From positions 24,307 to 88,306 of the forward strand of contig NZ_PPTF01000006.1 of the NCBI RefSeq assembly GCF_002902845.1: 64,000 nucleotides of DNA, in the 5' to 3' direction. This DNA is from Chromobacterium sinusclupearum (GTDB taxonomy: Bacteria > Pseudomonadota > Gammaproteobacteria > Burkholderiales > Chromobacteriaceae). This document shows positions 44,310 through 52,607 of the stretch, one piece after another. The position numbers and the translations under genes are program-made. Positions within the stretch are counted from its first letter, which is position 1; every line of letters begins with the position of its first letter. The notes beneath the pieces were generated by a model, which saw only the letters and a list, made by a program, of their open reading frames with translations, was not told the DNA's origin and made no database searches.

Positions 44310-46064
44310 TCACCACCATTTTAGTTTCGGAATAAACTCCTCCAATGCGTCTAGCTGCTTGCGGCACTCATCGGCAGTGACGCCAAACAGATTGCTTGTA
44401 ACAAGAGGGGAATTGTCACCTTCTTTGGCTAACTGCGACCGAAGCGATGAAATGATTTGGGCTTGGTTTTCATCCCTATAGCCAAAGGCTCCAGGAGGTG
44501 CCCAATACCTGAAATACTCACCTACCTCTGTATTTGCGCTGTAAGCCAGGGCCAACATGAGTTCGAATCTATCGAAAGCCAATTCGTATGCTTTTACACT
44601 GGAAAAGCGTCGTTCCAGTTGCGGCGCCAATCGCTCGTGCAACCAATCGCTCAGAGGTGCGTAGTGATTTTCCTTCCCTTCCAGCAACTTGGCACTGCTG
44701 TCTTTCTCAAACAGGCACTTAGGAGGAAGCAGATGTACGGTTTGCTTGGTTTTCTGGTACTCCCTCACGATAGGGGCTGAAAGCAAACGTTGTACAAATG
44801 AGTACCGCGTCGACTCAAGGGCTGATACACCGAGAGCAAAGAGGAGAAGGGTTGCTGGAAAACGCGTCAACTCCCCCCATAAGGCGTAACCACCGTCCTG
44901 TGCCTGTCCACTCGCGAGCTTCTGCAAGGCTCGCACCCAGACCTCTTGGTGGTCATCGTTCGCCCATCGACCAGCTTCAATGGCCATTGCCACTAACGTG
45001 GTCATCGCGGCTTCATATGCTTTGACCCGGTGGTTGAACTGGGCCGCATCAGGGGGCGGCCCGCCTTGAACGGGAAATTTGTCGATTCCAATTTCGGACA
45101 GTACGTGCTCGACCTCGCCTTCAACTAAGTCGGCATGCTGAATCCGGTAGCGTGGCTCGGACATGTACCGCTTCAGGGCGGTAACGGCCGCAGCTGTAGA
45201 CAAAGGGTGTGGTCTCGCAAATTCTTCTAGAGCTTCTACTTGCCGATGTATCGTACTGAAGAAGCTATCGGCATCTGTGATGGAGACAACCTGGGCACCT
45301 CGGTGCTCAATCAGCTGTCTTGCAGCATCGCCCGGCTCCCCACGAACTGCCCAATAGGTGGCAAATCGCCGCGATGGTGCGCGGAAGATGGCACACCGGA
45401 GCGCTTCATCCCAGTCAGCAGACCAACCGCAAACAATCAGGCCGAACTCGTCGAAGATGCGGTCGAGCAAAGTGTCGAACTCGGCGGGATAACCACTTAA
45501 CTCTTCGGGAGTGTTCCGGATACGAGTATCGAGATAGTCGCCGTGTACCTTAAATACGCAGCATTGCGTATGGATGAGCGGCATTGCGCCGTGAACATGG
45601 TCAGAGCTACTGAGCACCGTGGGCGTGACCCCGACATCAAGCAGTGCCAGTTCCATCAGGCGGTCGAAGTTGGTCGTCACAATGACTCGCACAAAGCCCT
45701 TGGCAACCAAGTCGGCAATGGCGCGGTGGGCCGGCGTGGGCTGCTTTGCCCCTTCTTCCTTTTCCTGTTCGGTCGGCTCCCAATACTGCCGCAACAGTTG
45801 CTGTCGCTCCGCGGGGGTCTTGGCCAGCGCGTCGAGCAATTCAGAGTAGTCCGGCTCTTTGTTGAACTTGTCGCGATACCACGCAGAAGGGTCTACTCCA
45901 CACTCTTCGCCACTCACAGTTGCAAGGCGTCGTACCAGGTCTAGCGTGATTTCCCAACCTGTCGGAATCCTGGCCGACCGTGACAGTCCAGAGCCGAAGA
46001 GCACGGCATACACGCCGCGATTGGCCTGCATTGAAAAGGCCAACGAGTGAATCGGTTCAATCAT
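44310..46064 (-). CDS. SIR2-domain protein (NADase-type defence effector candidate)
   Basis: A 584-residue protein. The SIR2 domain occupies about residues 10-240: FGSGLSRSARIPTGW is the NAD-binding glycine loop, VTTNFDRLME carries the catalytic asparagine (N132), KVHGDYLD carries the catalytic histidine (H174), and LIVCGWSADWDEAL is the end of the Rossmann fold. Defence-type SIR2 proteins degrade NAD+ when phage infection is sensed. The C-terminal ~340 residues are helical and would be the sensor. No partner such as an Argonaute or HerA is next to it, so it is probably a stand-alone SIR2 system. GGGGG precedes the ATG. Confidence 0.85.
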   Translation of the reverse strand: MIEPIHSLAFSMQANRGVYAVLFGSGLSRSARIPTGWEITLDLVRRLATVSGEECGVDPSAWYRDKFNKEPDYSELLDALAKTPAERQQLLRQYWEPTEQEKEEGAKQPTPAHRAIADLVAKGFVRVIVTTNFDRLMELALLDVGVTPTVLSSSDHVHGAMPLIHTQCCVFKVHGDYLDTRIRNTPEELSGYPAEFDTLLDRIFDEFGLIVCGWSADWDEALRCAIFRAPSRRFATYWAVRGEPGDAARQLIEHRGAQVVSITDADSFFSTIHRQVEALEEFARPHPLSTAAAVTALKRYMSEPRYRIQHADLVEGEVEHVLSEIGIDKFPVQGGPPPDAAQFNHRVKAYEAAMTTLVAMAIEAGRWANDDHQEVWVRALQKLASGQAQDGGYALWGELTRFPATLLLFALGVSALESTRYSFVQRLLSAPIVREYQKTKQTVHLLPPKCLFEKDSSAKLLEGKENHYAPLSDWLHERLAPQLERRFSSVKAYELAFDRFELMLALAYSANTEVGEYFRYWAPPGAFGYRDENQAQIISSLRSQLAKEGDNSPLVTSNLFGVTADECRKQLDALEEFIPKLKWW

Positions 46065-46344
46065 GTATCCCCCGAGATTTTCTTATATGGCGTCGCCAGA
46101 CACAGTCTGCTCCAGCCCCACATGTGTCGATGTCAGTGCGGTAGCTTGCGTGCGGCAAGAACCGAAAAGGCTGAGCGGCTTGTCTCAAATAGGCTATGTC
46201 GACTCATCAAGCCATTCATTTAGAATATCACCTTGGAGATGCTAAGGGCTACTCGGGATTGTCCGCTGCTTAGCCTAGAAAATATGTATCCGTATCTTGG
46301 GGTCAGAGCGCCCAAGGGCATTTCTTACCCAAACATGTAATATG

Positions 46345-47163
46345 CTAGACAAAGTCCACTCGGATGATTCGCTCCGGAGAAATAGGGGTATTTTCTCCAT
46401 CAAAGCACATAACCGAATTACTGTCAGGCACCCCTTCCAATAGGGCTGACCTCAAGTAACAGAGAGCCACCCCCAGATAAGTTTCCACCAGCGAATCAGA
46501 AACCGCGACGAATTTTACAAGTGCGGGTCGCCAACGTTCCTGGAAGATAGGCAATAAATCCAGTTCACCGGCGATACGTATCTCTTCACAGAGGTCGTCA
46601 ATAATTTCCGGCATACCCAGATAATCATGTTGGGAACAGGATTCTGCATGGAAGGCCAACTCTCGTATTAGAATGGCATAGGGGCCCCAGTGCATGGGAT
46701 TGGTTATCTTTTCGCGAAAATGGTATGCATAACCACCTTTGCGGGCAAAAGCCTGACGAACTTGTTCTTGATGTTGGTCGTTGTCCAGTGTGGCCAGGAT
46801 GGTTTCTTTTAAGGAGTCAAGCCGCTGCCCCAAGGGAAAAATGCCTTCCCGGAAGGTGGTTCCGTGTGGGACTCGTGTCCCATGGAACCAGCAGACCTCT
46901 GAAGGCAACTGTGGGTTGCCAAAGTGTGAGGTGGCCCTTTCGAAGAGGTATTGCTGAAATTCAGGCAAGTCTCGACTGTGCTCCTCGTAATGAAGGCCAT
47001 GTACAGGGTCCTGCACAAACCTCAGAAACGATTCCGCAGAACACTGAAATGCTTGGCAAAGGGACGAAACTGTGCTCTCACGCGTCTCACAATCTAACCG
47101 GTTAGGACTTGTAGTCATCGTTATTTTAGGGTTTTGCTTAGCCAAACTTGGTGAAAATAGCAT
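46345..47163 (-). CDS. Hypothetical protein with possible ADP-ribosyltransferase-like motif
   Basis: Up to 272 residues; a second in-frame ATG at 47118 is about as likely and would give 257. The sequence CWFHGTRVPHGTTFREGIFP resembles the HGT...GI.P opening of ART/DarT-like folds, but the downstream glutamate cannot be placed with confidence. Composition is acidic and the rest is helical. It is co-directional with the SIR2 gene 280 bases further on. Function unknown. Confidence 0.55.
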   Translation of the reverse strand: MLFSPSLAKQNPKITMTTSPNRLDCETRESTVSSLCQAFQCSAESFLRFVQDPVHGLHYEEHSRDLPEFQQYLFERATSHFGNPQLPSEVCWFHGTRVPHGTTFREGIFPLGQRLDSLKETILATLDNDQHQEQVRQAFARKGGYAYHFREKITNPMHWGPYAILIRELAFHAESCSQHDYLGMPEIIDDLCEEIRIAGELDLLPIFQERWRPALVKFVAVSDSLVETYLGVALCYLRSALLEGVPDSNSVMCFDGENTPISPERIIRVDFV

Positions 47164-47207
47164 CCGCCGCCTAGGCTACTACTAACAACCGAGTCAGCGC
47201 TTTAGCT

Positions 47208-47327
47208 TCACTTGCTTACATCCGCAACCGTTGCACGAATGAGGTCACCGACGAGGTCTACAAAGTGCTCTCTGGCTTCCGTCCGCTTGCTCCAAAGCTT
47301 CAAGTCTTCGTCGGTTATCCAGCGCAT
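47208..47327 (-). CDS. 39-codon ORF, likely 5' remnant of a large defence gene
   Basis: ATG 47327 has a good site, GGAAGG, upstream. The 39 residues run MRWITDEDLKLWSKRTEARE then HFVDLVGDLIRATVADVSK and a stop. This W...LxxW.xR.xAR..L..LV..LI.AT pattern is like the N-terminal helical segment found on many STAND/restriction-type defence proteins. It is therefore probably the head of a gene truncated during island rearrangement, or a stand-alone small protein. Nothing resembling the continuation follows. Confidence 0.5.
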   Translation of the reverse strand: MRWITDEDLKLWSKRTEAREHFVDLVGDLIRATVADVSK

Positions 47328-47421
47328 TTCTCATCCTTCCTGGTGTTATGCATCCGTAGTCTTCTTGCATTAACTAATTCGATGAAATTCCCCCATCATG
47401 AAGTTTGAGCACCCTGATGAA

Positions 47422-47769
47422 TCAACCTTTGGTGTTATCAGGATGTGTTAACGATTGCTCTTGCTCAATTAATGCTTGAACCCAACTCTTCTTGCATTGA
47501 GATAACTGGCCCCAAGCAAGAATGACCATCGCAAGGTCATCATCCTCACAGTAGAAGTATGGCGGGGGTACATCCAACAGTTCGGCCAACCGTACCGCCA
47601 TGTCAAACGGAGGTGCATGAGTACCCGTTTCGTATCGACTGATACGAGCGCTGGCCGTACCCTCATCGAGCCCAACCATAACGCCAAGCTTGTCTTGAGG
47701 AATGTCTCGCCGCAGGCGAGCCTCTCGTAATCGCTTACCAAATATCGATGCTGGGGGTTTTGTACGCAT
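47422..47769 (-). CDS. XRE-family HTH regulator
   Basis: A 115-residue protein with a Cro/C1-type HTH (FGKRLREARLRRDIPQDKLG, then GTASARISRYETG) and a C-terminal extension. ATG 47769 lies inside the left arm of a perfect palindrome, so binding there would block its own translation or transcription initiation. No strong ribosome-binding site is visible, which would fit a leaderless or low-level mRNA. A separate lipoprotein gene is divergent from it. Confidence 0.8.
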   Translation of the reverse strand: MRTKPPASIFGKRLREARLRRDIPQDKLGVMVGLDEGTASARISRYETGTHAPPFDMAVRLAELLDVPPPYFYCEDDDLAMVILAWGQLSQCKKSWVQALIEQEQSLTHPDNTKG

Positions 47770-47789
47770 CCTACGATGCTCGTAGGATG
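47767..47789. promoter_or_regulatory. Palindromic operator over the start codon of the XRE regulator
   Basis: Perfect 10-base arms CATCCTACGA / TCGTAGGATG separated by TGC; the first three bases are the regulator's start codon in complement. A second perfect palindrome with 7-base arms, TCTACGT / ACGTAGA around AAA, lies at 47803-47819, and both share the word CTACG. They probably form a two-site operator in the divergent promoter region. Confidence 0.65.
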
Positions 47790-47802
47790 CTCTTGCAACG
47801 TC

Positions 47803-47819
47803 TCTACGTAAAACGTAGA
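47803..47819. promoter_or_regulatory. Second palindrome of the XRE operator region
   Basis: TCTACGT-AAA-ACGTAGA, perfect. Centre-to-centre distance to the first palindrome is 33 bases, about three helical turns, so dimers could bind on the same face. Confidence 0.55.
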
Positions 47820-47951
47820 CTAAACCTCCCCGCTAGCACTCGCTCATCAACTTGCTTCCGCACTCTCCCGGCCTAGTGCTGGCCAGTGCTGCTCTGCTTG
47901 TTTTTGTGCTTGCCTGTTTGTGCTTACTTTTATCTAATTTTTTGGCTGCCT

Positions 47952-48584
47952 ATGACAATCACTCGAAAACCTATTGGCTACTTCACTGCTCTAGGAGCAA
48001 TGGCACTCTTAGCTGCTTGCTCGGAGAAGGTGCCCAACGACAAATTAACTTACGAAACCGTATTGTCATACGCCAAAAGCGATGAACTTGAGGGACTCAT
48101 TGTCGACGATTTTAAGAAAGAAAATGGATGGCAAGACACTTCATCAGAAAATAAGTACAACGTCAGATATAATTACAATTTAAAGTTAACTAAGCCTCTC
48201 CCAGAAGTTGTTCTAGCACTTGCCAATGGAATCGTGAATACAGTTCAGGAACGGCATAGAAATCCTGGATTCATGGGGATTGATGCTCTGCAAACAGAAG
48301 TTAACATTTCGTCTCAAGCCGACAACTGGCTCACTCCGCAAAAAGAGACATTCCCAGCCAGGAGAGATGCTTTTTTACTTAAATGTAAGCCTTGCACTGA
48401 CTTTCTTTCAAAAGGCAGCAAAGAGGAAATAAAACTTCACTGGAATGCTTTTATTGCTGCCTGGTCTGAGCTAGAGAAGATGGGATTCAAAGATAAAGCC
48501 ACAGTAGGTGATAAGGTTGCCCGACAGGCGTGGTCAGGATTTATGAAAACTGAAAATGGCTGGCGCCCCATCGTTTCTCAGTAG
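47952..48584 (+). CDS. Predicted lipoprotein of unknown function
   Basis: A 210-residue protein. ATG 47952 is chosen because it opens a lipoprotein signal peptide (MTITRKPIGYFTALGAMALLAACSE, lipobox LAAC). The mature part is soluble, lysine-rich and contains two cysteines in KCKPCTD. AT-rich composition differs from the host. No family recognised. It may be an envelope component, for example a surface-exclusion or phage-blocking lipoprotein, but this is speculation. Confidence 0.65.
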   Translation: MTITRKPIGYFTALGAMALLAACSEKVPNDKLTYETVLSYAKSDELEGLIVDDFKKENGWQDTSSENKYNVRYNYNLKLTKPLPEVVLALANGIVNTVQERHRNPGFMGIDALQTEVNISSQADNWLTPQKETFPARRDAFLLKCKPCTDFLSKGSKEEIKLHWNAFIAAWSELEKMGFKDKATVGDKVARQAWSGFMKTENGWRPIVSQ

Positions 48585-48923
48585 ATGCGGCTGATATGCA
48601 CCCTGACCAGTGCCAAAAATGACTCGAACAGGTACTCCATTGTATTATCAAATTACAAGCCACGAGAAAAACACCAACCCCTTTTGAGCTGCCTTAAAGG
48701 CTTCCTCCCTGGGATTGCCTGTAGTCCTAGATGCACTGGTCAAACAGTTTGGTGATAATCCAAACTCACCACGACAAGCAATCAGCACAAATGAAGCACC
48801 CACGGAAATATATGGAGAAAACAGTAGCCTCCGGATATCTACTTAGAAATTCCTGGTTGATATGAGGGCCCATTTGGATGCCTCTACCCACTAACCAGTT
48901 GCTACCTGAAATTGAAAACAAAT
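48585..48923. other. Gene-free stretch
   Basis: About 340 AT-rich bases. No coding frame with a start signal, no clear hairpin or repeat seen. Confidence 0.4.
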
Positions 48924-49355
48924 ATGAAAAAAACAAATTTCTTTGAAACTTATCTATTCAATGGAGACTGGCACACTGAGATTCTTCGTGCAATTTCACT
49001 TTGTGAGGCAGAAGTGAAATCTGCCAATATCAAAGCCATCATCTTAGAGCTGAAGAAAACACTGGAAGAAATAGACGAATGTCTTCACACTGTAACCGTG
49101 ACAGCTCCCCTACCTATTGGTTTCGAGCCTAACTACCTACTCAAATTACTAGCTGCCGAAGTGGATTCAGAGGCCGTGATAACATTACTCCATCCTAGCC
49201 AAATTGCACTGACTATAACTCACAGGGGCAGTCATAGCTATGTTGAGCAACTGGCTAAGAAATGGCTCCGAGATGGAATTACAGGAACAATGTATACCAT
49301 TGCACACCAAAATGGAGACGGGCTATCGAAAGGGCTTCCCTCTTTAACCTTGTAA
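48924..49355 (+). CDS. Hypothetical protein
   Basis: A 143-residue predicted cytosolic protein (MKKTNFFETYLFNGDWHTEI start). ATG 48924 is preferred to an upstream TTG. Helices near ELKKTLEEIDECLH are followed by a mixed region. Not recognised. AT-rich composition like its neighbours. Confidence 0.5.
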   Translation: MKKTNFFETYLFNGDWHTEILRAISLCEAEVKSANIKAIILELKKTLEEIDECLHTVTVTAPLPIGFEPNYLLKLLAAEVDSEAVITLLHPSQIALTITHRGSHSYVEQLAKKWLRDGITGTMYTIAHQNGDGLSKGLPSLTL

Positions 49356-49820
49356 AAATTGGTTTTCGAGTTTGGAATACCATCCAGCGGCTAACCCACC
49401 AGCAAGTCGAGAAACGCTTATTGCCTGAGCTCGGGATGCAATTGAACAAAAAACATAGGCCCTCTAAGAAATATTGACCGAAAAATGACAAAAGATTTTT
49501 CCTGGTCAAAATGACAAAGTTCAATCAAATCTTTCTCGTCATCACACAAAGCTGGGTCCTGGTGCGAAATTCTCGCAATAAATGCTCAGCCGAAGGCCGG
49601 ATATGACACTTACAATAGACGTCCCTCTTCCCAATTCTCTATGAAATGAGCCCAGGTGCCGGATTTTTCCACACCGTGCTATCAAAAAAACACCTCCAAC
49701 TTCTCTGGGACATCAACACTCTTAACCGTTTTACCAACTATCTTGTTAAAATTCGGCATTCAATTTGGTACTGGCATGCCCAGCTACCCGCTACGCCCCA
49801 AAATTACCCAAGGACCAAAA
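49356..49820. other. Intergenic region before the island dut
   Basis: About 465 AT-rich bases. The frame 49262-49477 overlaps the preceding gene and has no start signal. Two AAAATGACAAA words occur near 49485 and 49510. The region must contain the promoter of the replacement dut, because the island separates it from the host coaBC promoter. Confidence 0.4.
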
Positions 49821-50282
49821 ATGTTCCGAAGAATTGAAGCCCGCATCGTCAGTCCCTTACTGGGCAACAAAATTGACCTTCCTTCCTATGCAACCGAAGG
49901 TTCGGCCGCCATGGACCTGCGCGCTTGCCTTGAGGAACCGGTAACGCTCCCCCCCAGTGGCCGTATCCTGGTGAAAACTGGAATTGCTATCAATATGATG
50001 GACCCCAGCCTTGTTGCTATCGTCGCCTCACGCTCTGGACTTTCCCTGAAGCACGGAATAAGGGTATCTCAAGGGATTGGGGTCATTGATGCGGACTACC
50101 ATGGCGAGATTGGCGTAATCCTATCCAATGATGGTACAGAAGCTTATACAATCGAGCCGGGCGAACGAATCGCACAGTTGATGTTCCAGCCAGTAGTACA
50201 AGTGGGCCTCAGCTTCGTCGAGAAATTTTCGACAGAGACGGAACGCGGAACCGGCGGCTTCGGCAGCACCGGTAAGTCCTGA
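49821..50282 (+). CDS. dut: Complete island-encoded dUTPase (replacement for disrupted host dut)
   Basis: A 153-residue homotrimeric dUTPase that converts dUTP to dUMP and pyrophosphate, keeping uracil out of DNA and feeding thymidylate synthesis. All five motifs are present: AAMDLRA (I), [12 protein letters not shown] (II), [13 protein letters not shown] (III), [11 protein letters not shown] (IV) and [10 protein letters not shown] (V). AAGGA lies at 49810-49814. It is clearly divergent from the host protein ([15 protein letters not shown] against [13 protein letters not shown]), so it came with the island and was not made by duplication. It ends 124 bases before the right boundary and stands as a separate gene, not a fusion with the 3' fragment. 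It is likely essential while the island is in place. Confidence 0.96.
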   Translation: MFRRIEARIVSPLLGNKIDLPSYATEGSAAMDLRACLEEPVTLPPSGRILVKTGIAINMMDPSLVAIVASRSGLSLKHGIRVSQGIGVIDADYHGEIGVILSNDGTEAYTIEPGERIAQLMFQPVVQVGLSFVEKFSTETERGTGGFGSTGKS

Positions 50283-50313
50283 CCCAAAGGGAGGTCAGCC
50301 CCTGTAAAGGCAT

Positions 50314-50404
50314 CGATTGAGGCACTAAGCCAACCAGTCTCGACTTACACGCAGGAATGGCAAGGGTTTCAGCCGATTGAGACACTCCAGGGTGCGCATA
50401 GCCA
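50314..50404 (-). repeat. Right island end: inner repeats and terminal inverted repeat
   Basis: CGATTGAG[G/A]CACT occurs twice as a direct repeat (50314-50326 and 50374-50386, 60 bases apart). Its inverse contains TGCCTCAA and TGTCTCAA, the two words found at the left end. The outermost sequence is TGCGCATAGCCA (50393-50404), the inverse of the left terminus with one mismatch. Confidence 0.75.
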
Positions 50405-50406
50405 TC

Positions 50407-50607
50407 GGCCTGATCGACTCCGACTACCAGGGCCAGGTGTTCGTCTCGGTCTGGAACCGCGGCCAGGAGCCGTTCCGCCTGGAGCCGCTGGAACGCATCG
50501 CCCAGATGGTCATCGTGCCGGTGGTGCAGGTTGGCTTCAATATCGTGGACGACTTCGACGCGTCCGACCGCGGCGCCGGCGGCTTCGGCAGCACCGGCCG
50601 CGGCTGA
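50407..50607 (+). pseudogene. dut: dUTPase, 3' fragment (last 66 codons) displaced by the island
   Basis: Reads [20 protein letters not shown], then GERIAQ-equivalent [11 protein letters not shown], and ends [11 protein letters not shown] plus stop: motifs III, IV and V of the host enzyme. Motifs I and II are at 10461-10712. Base 50407 continues the frame exactly from 10712. No start codon of its own. Confidence 0.97.
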
Positions 50608-50627
50608 TTCAGCCCATTCTGAAAATA

Positions 50628-50661
50628 AAACCCGGCGCGGGCAGATGCCTGCGCCGGGTTT
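50628..50661 (+). terminator. Intrinsic terminator of the original coaBC-dut operon
   Basis: Long arms beginning AAACCCGGCGC and ending GCGCCGGGTTT, followed by CTTTTTT. It also lies 16 bases from the convergent 5'-nucleotidase stop. Confidence 0.85.
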
Positions 50662-50676
50662 CTTTTTTGCCGACAA

Positions 50677-52386
50677 TCAGGGCAAAACGCTGATGCGATT
50701 CAGCTTGGGCACCGCCACCACGGGCTTGGACTGCAAATAGCGCTGCATCACGTCCACATCCACCTCGCCCACCACGCGGTCGGTGCCCTGCGCCAGCACC
50801 GTGAAGCCGTCGCCGCCGCCGCCGATGAAGTTGTTGACCTGCACCGTGTAGCGGGCCTTGGGATCAATCGGCACGCCATTGATGGTGATGCTCTTGATGT
50901 CCACCTTGCTGCCAACCGGCGCCGACTTGCTCCAGCTGTAGCTGAAACCGGACGAAACCTGCAGCATCTTGCCCCTGGCCGGATCGCTCCACTGCTGCTC
51001 CAGCAACTGATCGATCTGCTCGCCGGTCAGCTTCATCGTCAGCATGGTGTTGCCGAACGGCTGCACGGTGTAGATCTGCTTGTAGCTCACATTGCCATTG
51101 GCGTCCGGCACCAGGTCGGCGCGGATGCCGCCCGGATTCATGAAGGCCACCACGGCGCCTTGCTTGCTGCCGGCAGCTAGCTGAGAGTCGGCGATCACGT
51201 CTCCCAAGGTCGTTTCGCCGGCGGCGTTGGCATTGCGGGTCAGGCTGCCGCCCAGCTTGCCCACAATGCGCTCGGCCTGATCCGCAGACTTGATCAGATA
51301 AAACCGCACCAGGTCGGTGATATTGGCTAGCGGCTTGATGTCCTGCGTCACCGGACGGTTCACGGCCTGGATCGAGCCGGGGACAAAGGTTTTGCTGACC
51401 GGGTCCAGCTTGAAGTCGATCTCGGTGAACAGCTGGCCGTAATTCTTGGCGCTGGTCACGCGGCGATCATCGATGACGCAGTTGTAGGCCTGGTGCGTGT
51501 GGCCGGTCACCACCAGCCCCACCGTCTTGTCCAGCTTCTTGACGATATCGACGATGGGGCCGGAAATGCCTTTGCAGTCGTCAAACGTGCCGGTCTGATA
51601 ACCGCCCTCATGCACCACCACCACTGCCGCCGCCACACCCTGGGCTTTCAGCTTGGGAATCAGCGCATTGACGGTATCGGCCTCGTCCTTGAAGCTCAGC
51701 CCCTGGATGCCGGCCGGGGACACGATATCGGGCGTGCCCTTCAGCGTCATGCCGATGAAGGCCACCGGGATATTGCCGTACTTTTTGATTTCATAGGCTG
51801 GAAACAGGGTGCTGCCATCCGGCTTCTGCACATTGGCCGCCAGGAAACGGAATTTGGCGCCGGCGAAACTGCCGCCATTCTGGCAGGTGGTATCGCCCGC
51901 GCCAGGCTTGCAACCGCCATTCTGCATGCGCAGCAACTCGTCCTGGCCGTCATCGAACTCATGATTGCCCACGGCGTTGATATCCAGGCCCAGCAAATTC
52001 ATCGCTTCGATGGTGGGCTCGTCATGGAACATGCCGGACACCAAGGGGCTGGCGCCGATCAAATCGCCGGCCGACACGACCACCGTATTGGGCGATTTGT
52101 CGCGCAGCTGCTTGACCCAGGCTGCCAGGTAATCGACGCCGCCAGCGGGCGTCTTGATGGTCTTGCTCGGATCTTTCGGGTCCGGCAGCGTCAAGGTGCC
52201 CGGGGATTCCAGATTGCCATGGAAATCGTTGATGGCGACCATCTTGACGGCCACCGGCGCCGCGGCCGGCAATTGTTCGTAATTGCTTGCGCCAGTATGC
52301 CCGCTCACGGAAGAAGAGGAATCGGACATGCATCCGCCCAGCGCCAAAGCCAGGCTCAGGCACAGGGTCGTCGGAATGAATTTCAT
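50677..52386 (-). CDS. 5'-nucleotidase / bifunctional metallophosphatase lipoprotein
   Basis: A 569-residue exported enzyme. ATG 52386 is preferred since GGAG lies seven bases upstream. The signal peptide ends in LGGC, a lipobox. The metallophosphoesterase domain has INDFHGNLE, VVSAGDLIGASP, VGNHEFDDG and VTGHTHQAYN motifs that bind two metal ions. The C-terminal 5'-nucleotidase domain starts near residue 360 and includes NPGGIRADL and GGGGDGFTVL. It would strip phosphate from nucleotides in the periplasm for uptake of nucleosides. A single gene, convergent with dut. Confidence 0.92.
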   Translation of the reverse strand: MKFIPTTLCLSLALALGGCMSDSSSSVSGHTGASNYEQLPAAAPVAVKMVAINDFHGNLESPGTLTLPDPKDPSKTIKTPAGGVDYLAAWVKQLRDKSPNTVVVSAGDLIGASPLVSGMFHDEPTIEAMNLLGLDINAVGNHEFDDGQDELLRMQNGGCKPGAGDTTCQNGGSFAGAKFRFLAANVQKPDGSTLFPAYEIKKYGNIPVAFIGMTLKGTPDIVSPAGIQGLSFKDEADTVNALIPKLKAQGVAAAVVVVHEGGYQTGTFDDCKGISGPIVDIVKKLDKTVGLVVTGHTHQAYNCVIDDRRVTSAKNYGQLFTEIDFKLDPVSKTFVPGSIQAVNRPVTQDIKPLANITDLVRFYLIKSADQAERIVGKLGGSLTRNANAAGETTLGDVIADSQLAAGSKQGAVVAFMNPGGIRADLVPDANGNVSYKQIYTVQPFGNTMLTMKLTGEQIDQLLEQQWSDPARGKMLQVSSGFSYSWSKSAPVGSKVDIKSITINGVPIDPKARYTVQVNNFIGGGGDGFTVLAQGTDRVVGEVDVDVMQRYLQSKPVVAVPKLNRISVLP

Positions 52387-52538
52387 TGCCATGCTCCATT
52401 GTGTTTGTTGTGATCCGGCGCGCGCCGCTGCCACGGACATGCGCCAGGCCGTCAACATACACAATTGGCATGAAATTTAAATCAATAATCGCCCAACAGT
52501 GGCATTAAATTCCATATTTTTGCAAAAATACCAAAAGA

Positions 52539-52567
52539 AAACGCCGCGAGACTCGCTCGCGGCGTTT
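52539..52567. terminator. Intrinsic terminator after gdhB
   Basis: Perfect 12-base arms AAACGCCGCGAG / CTCGCGGCGTTT around a 5-base loop, 41 bases beyond the gdhB stop. Confidence 0.8.
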
Positions 52568-52607
52568 GACTGCATCCCGGCTCAAGCCGGGACGGAACGG
52601 GGAAGCA

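Larger units (their letters stand above)
10713..50406. mobile_element. Genomic island of about 39.7 kb inserted in dut, with recombinase module and replacement dut
   Basis: The boundaries come from the reconstructed dut frame and are exact to about one base. The ends carry an inverted repeat: TGGTTATGCGCA at 10711-10722 and its inverse TGCGCATAGCCA at 50393-50404, with one mismatch. Inside are further inverted copies of TGTCTCAA (10734-10741 and 50377-50384) and TGCCTCAA (10743-10750 and 50317-50324). No target duplication of more than one base is seen. The left end encodes three tyrosine-recombinase-type proteins and a small HTH protein, arranged as in Tn554-like elements. Cargo is defence and interbacterial competition genes. 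No conjugation, replication or phage structural genes are present, so transfer between cells would need an outside vehicle. Confidence 0.95.

Noticed and set aside
49262..49477. 71-codon plus-strand frame overlapping the hypothetical gene at 48924
   Set aside because: No start signal and overlaps a better frame; could be a gene remnant but support is too weak.
49656..49820. Upstream extension of the island dUTPase frame
   Set aside because: The dUTPase family starts at the ATG at 49821, which has AAGGA upstream; the extension has no family features.
10713..50406. CRISPR array or prophage in the island
   Set aside because: No spaced direct-repeat array and no capsid, tail, terminase or lysis genes were seen; the VgrG cassette is type VI secretion, not a phage tail.
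10713..50406. Integrative conjugative element
   Set aside because: No relaxase, coupling protein or type IV secretion genes are present.
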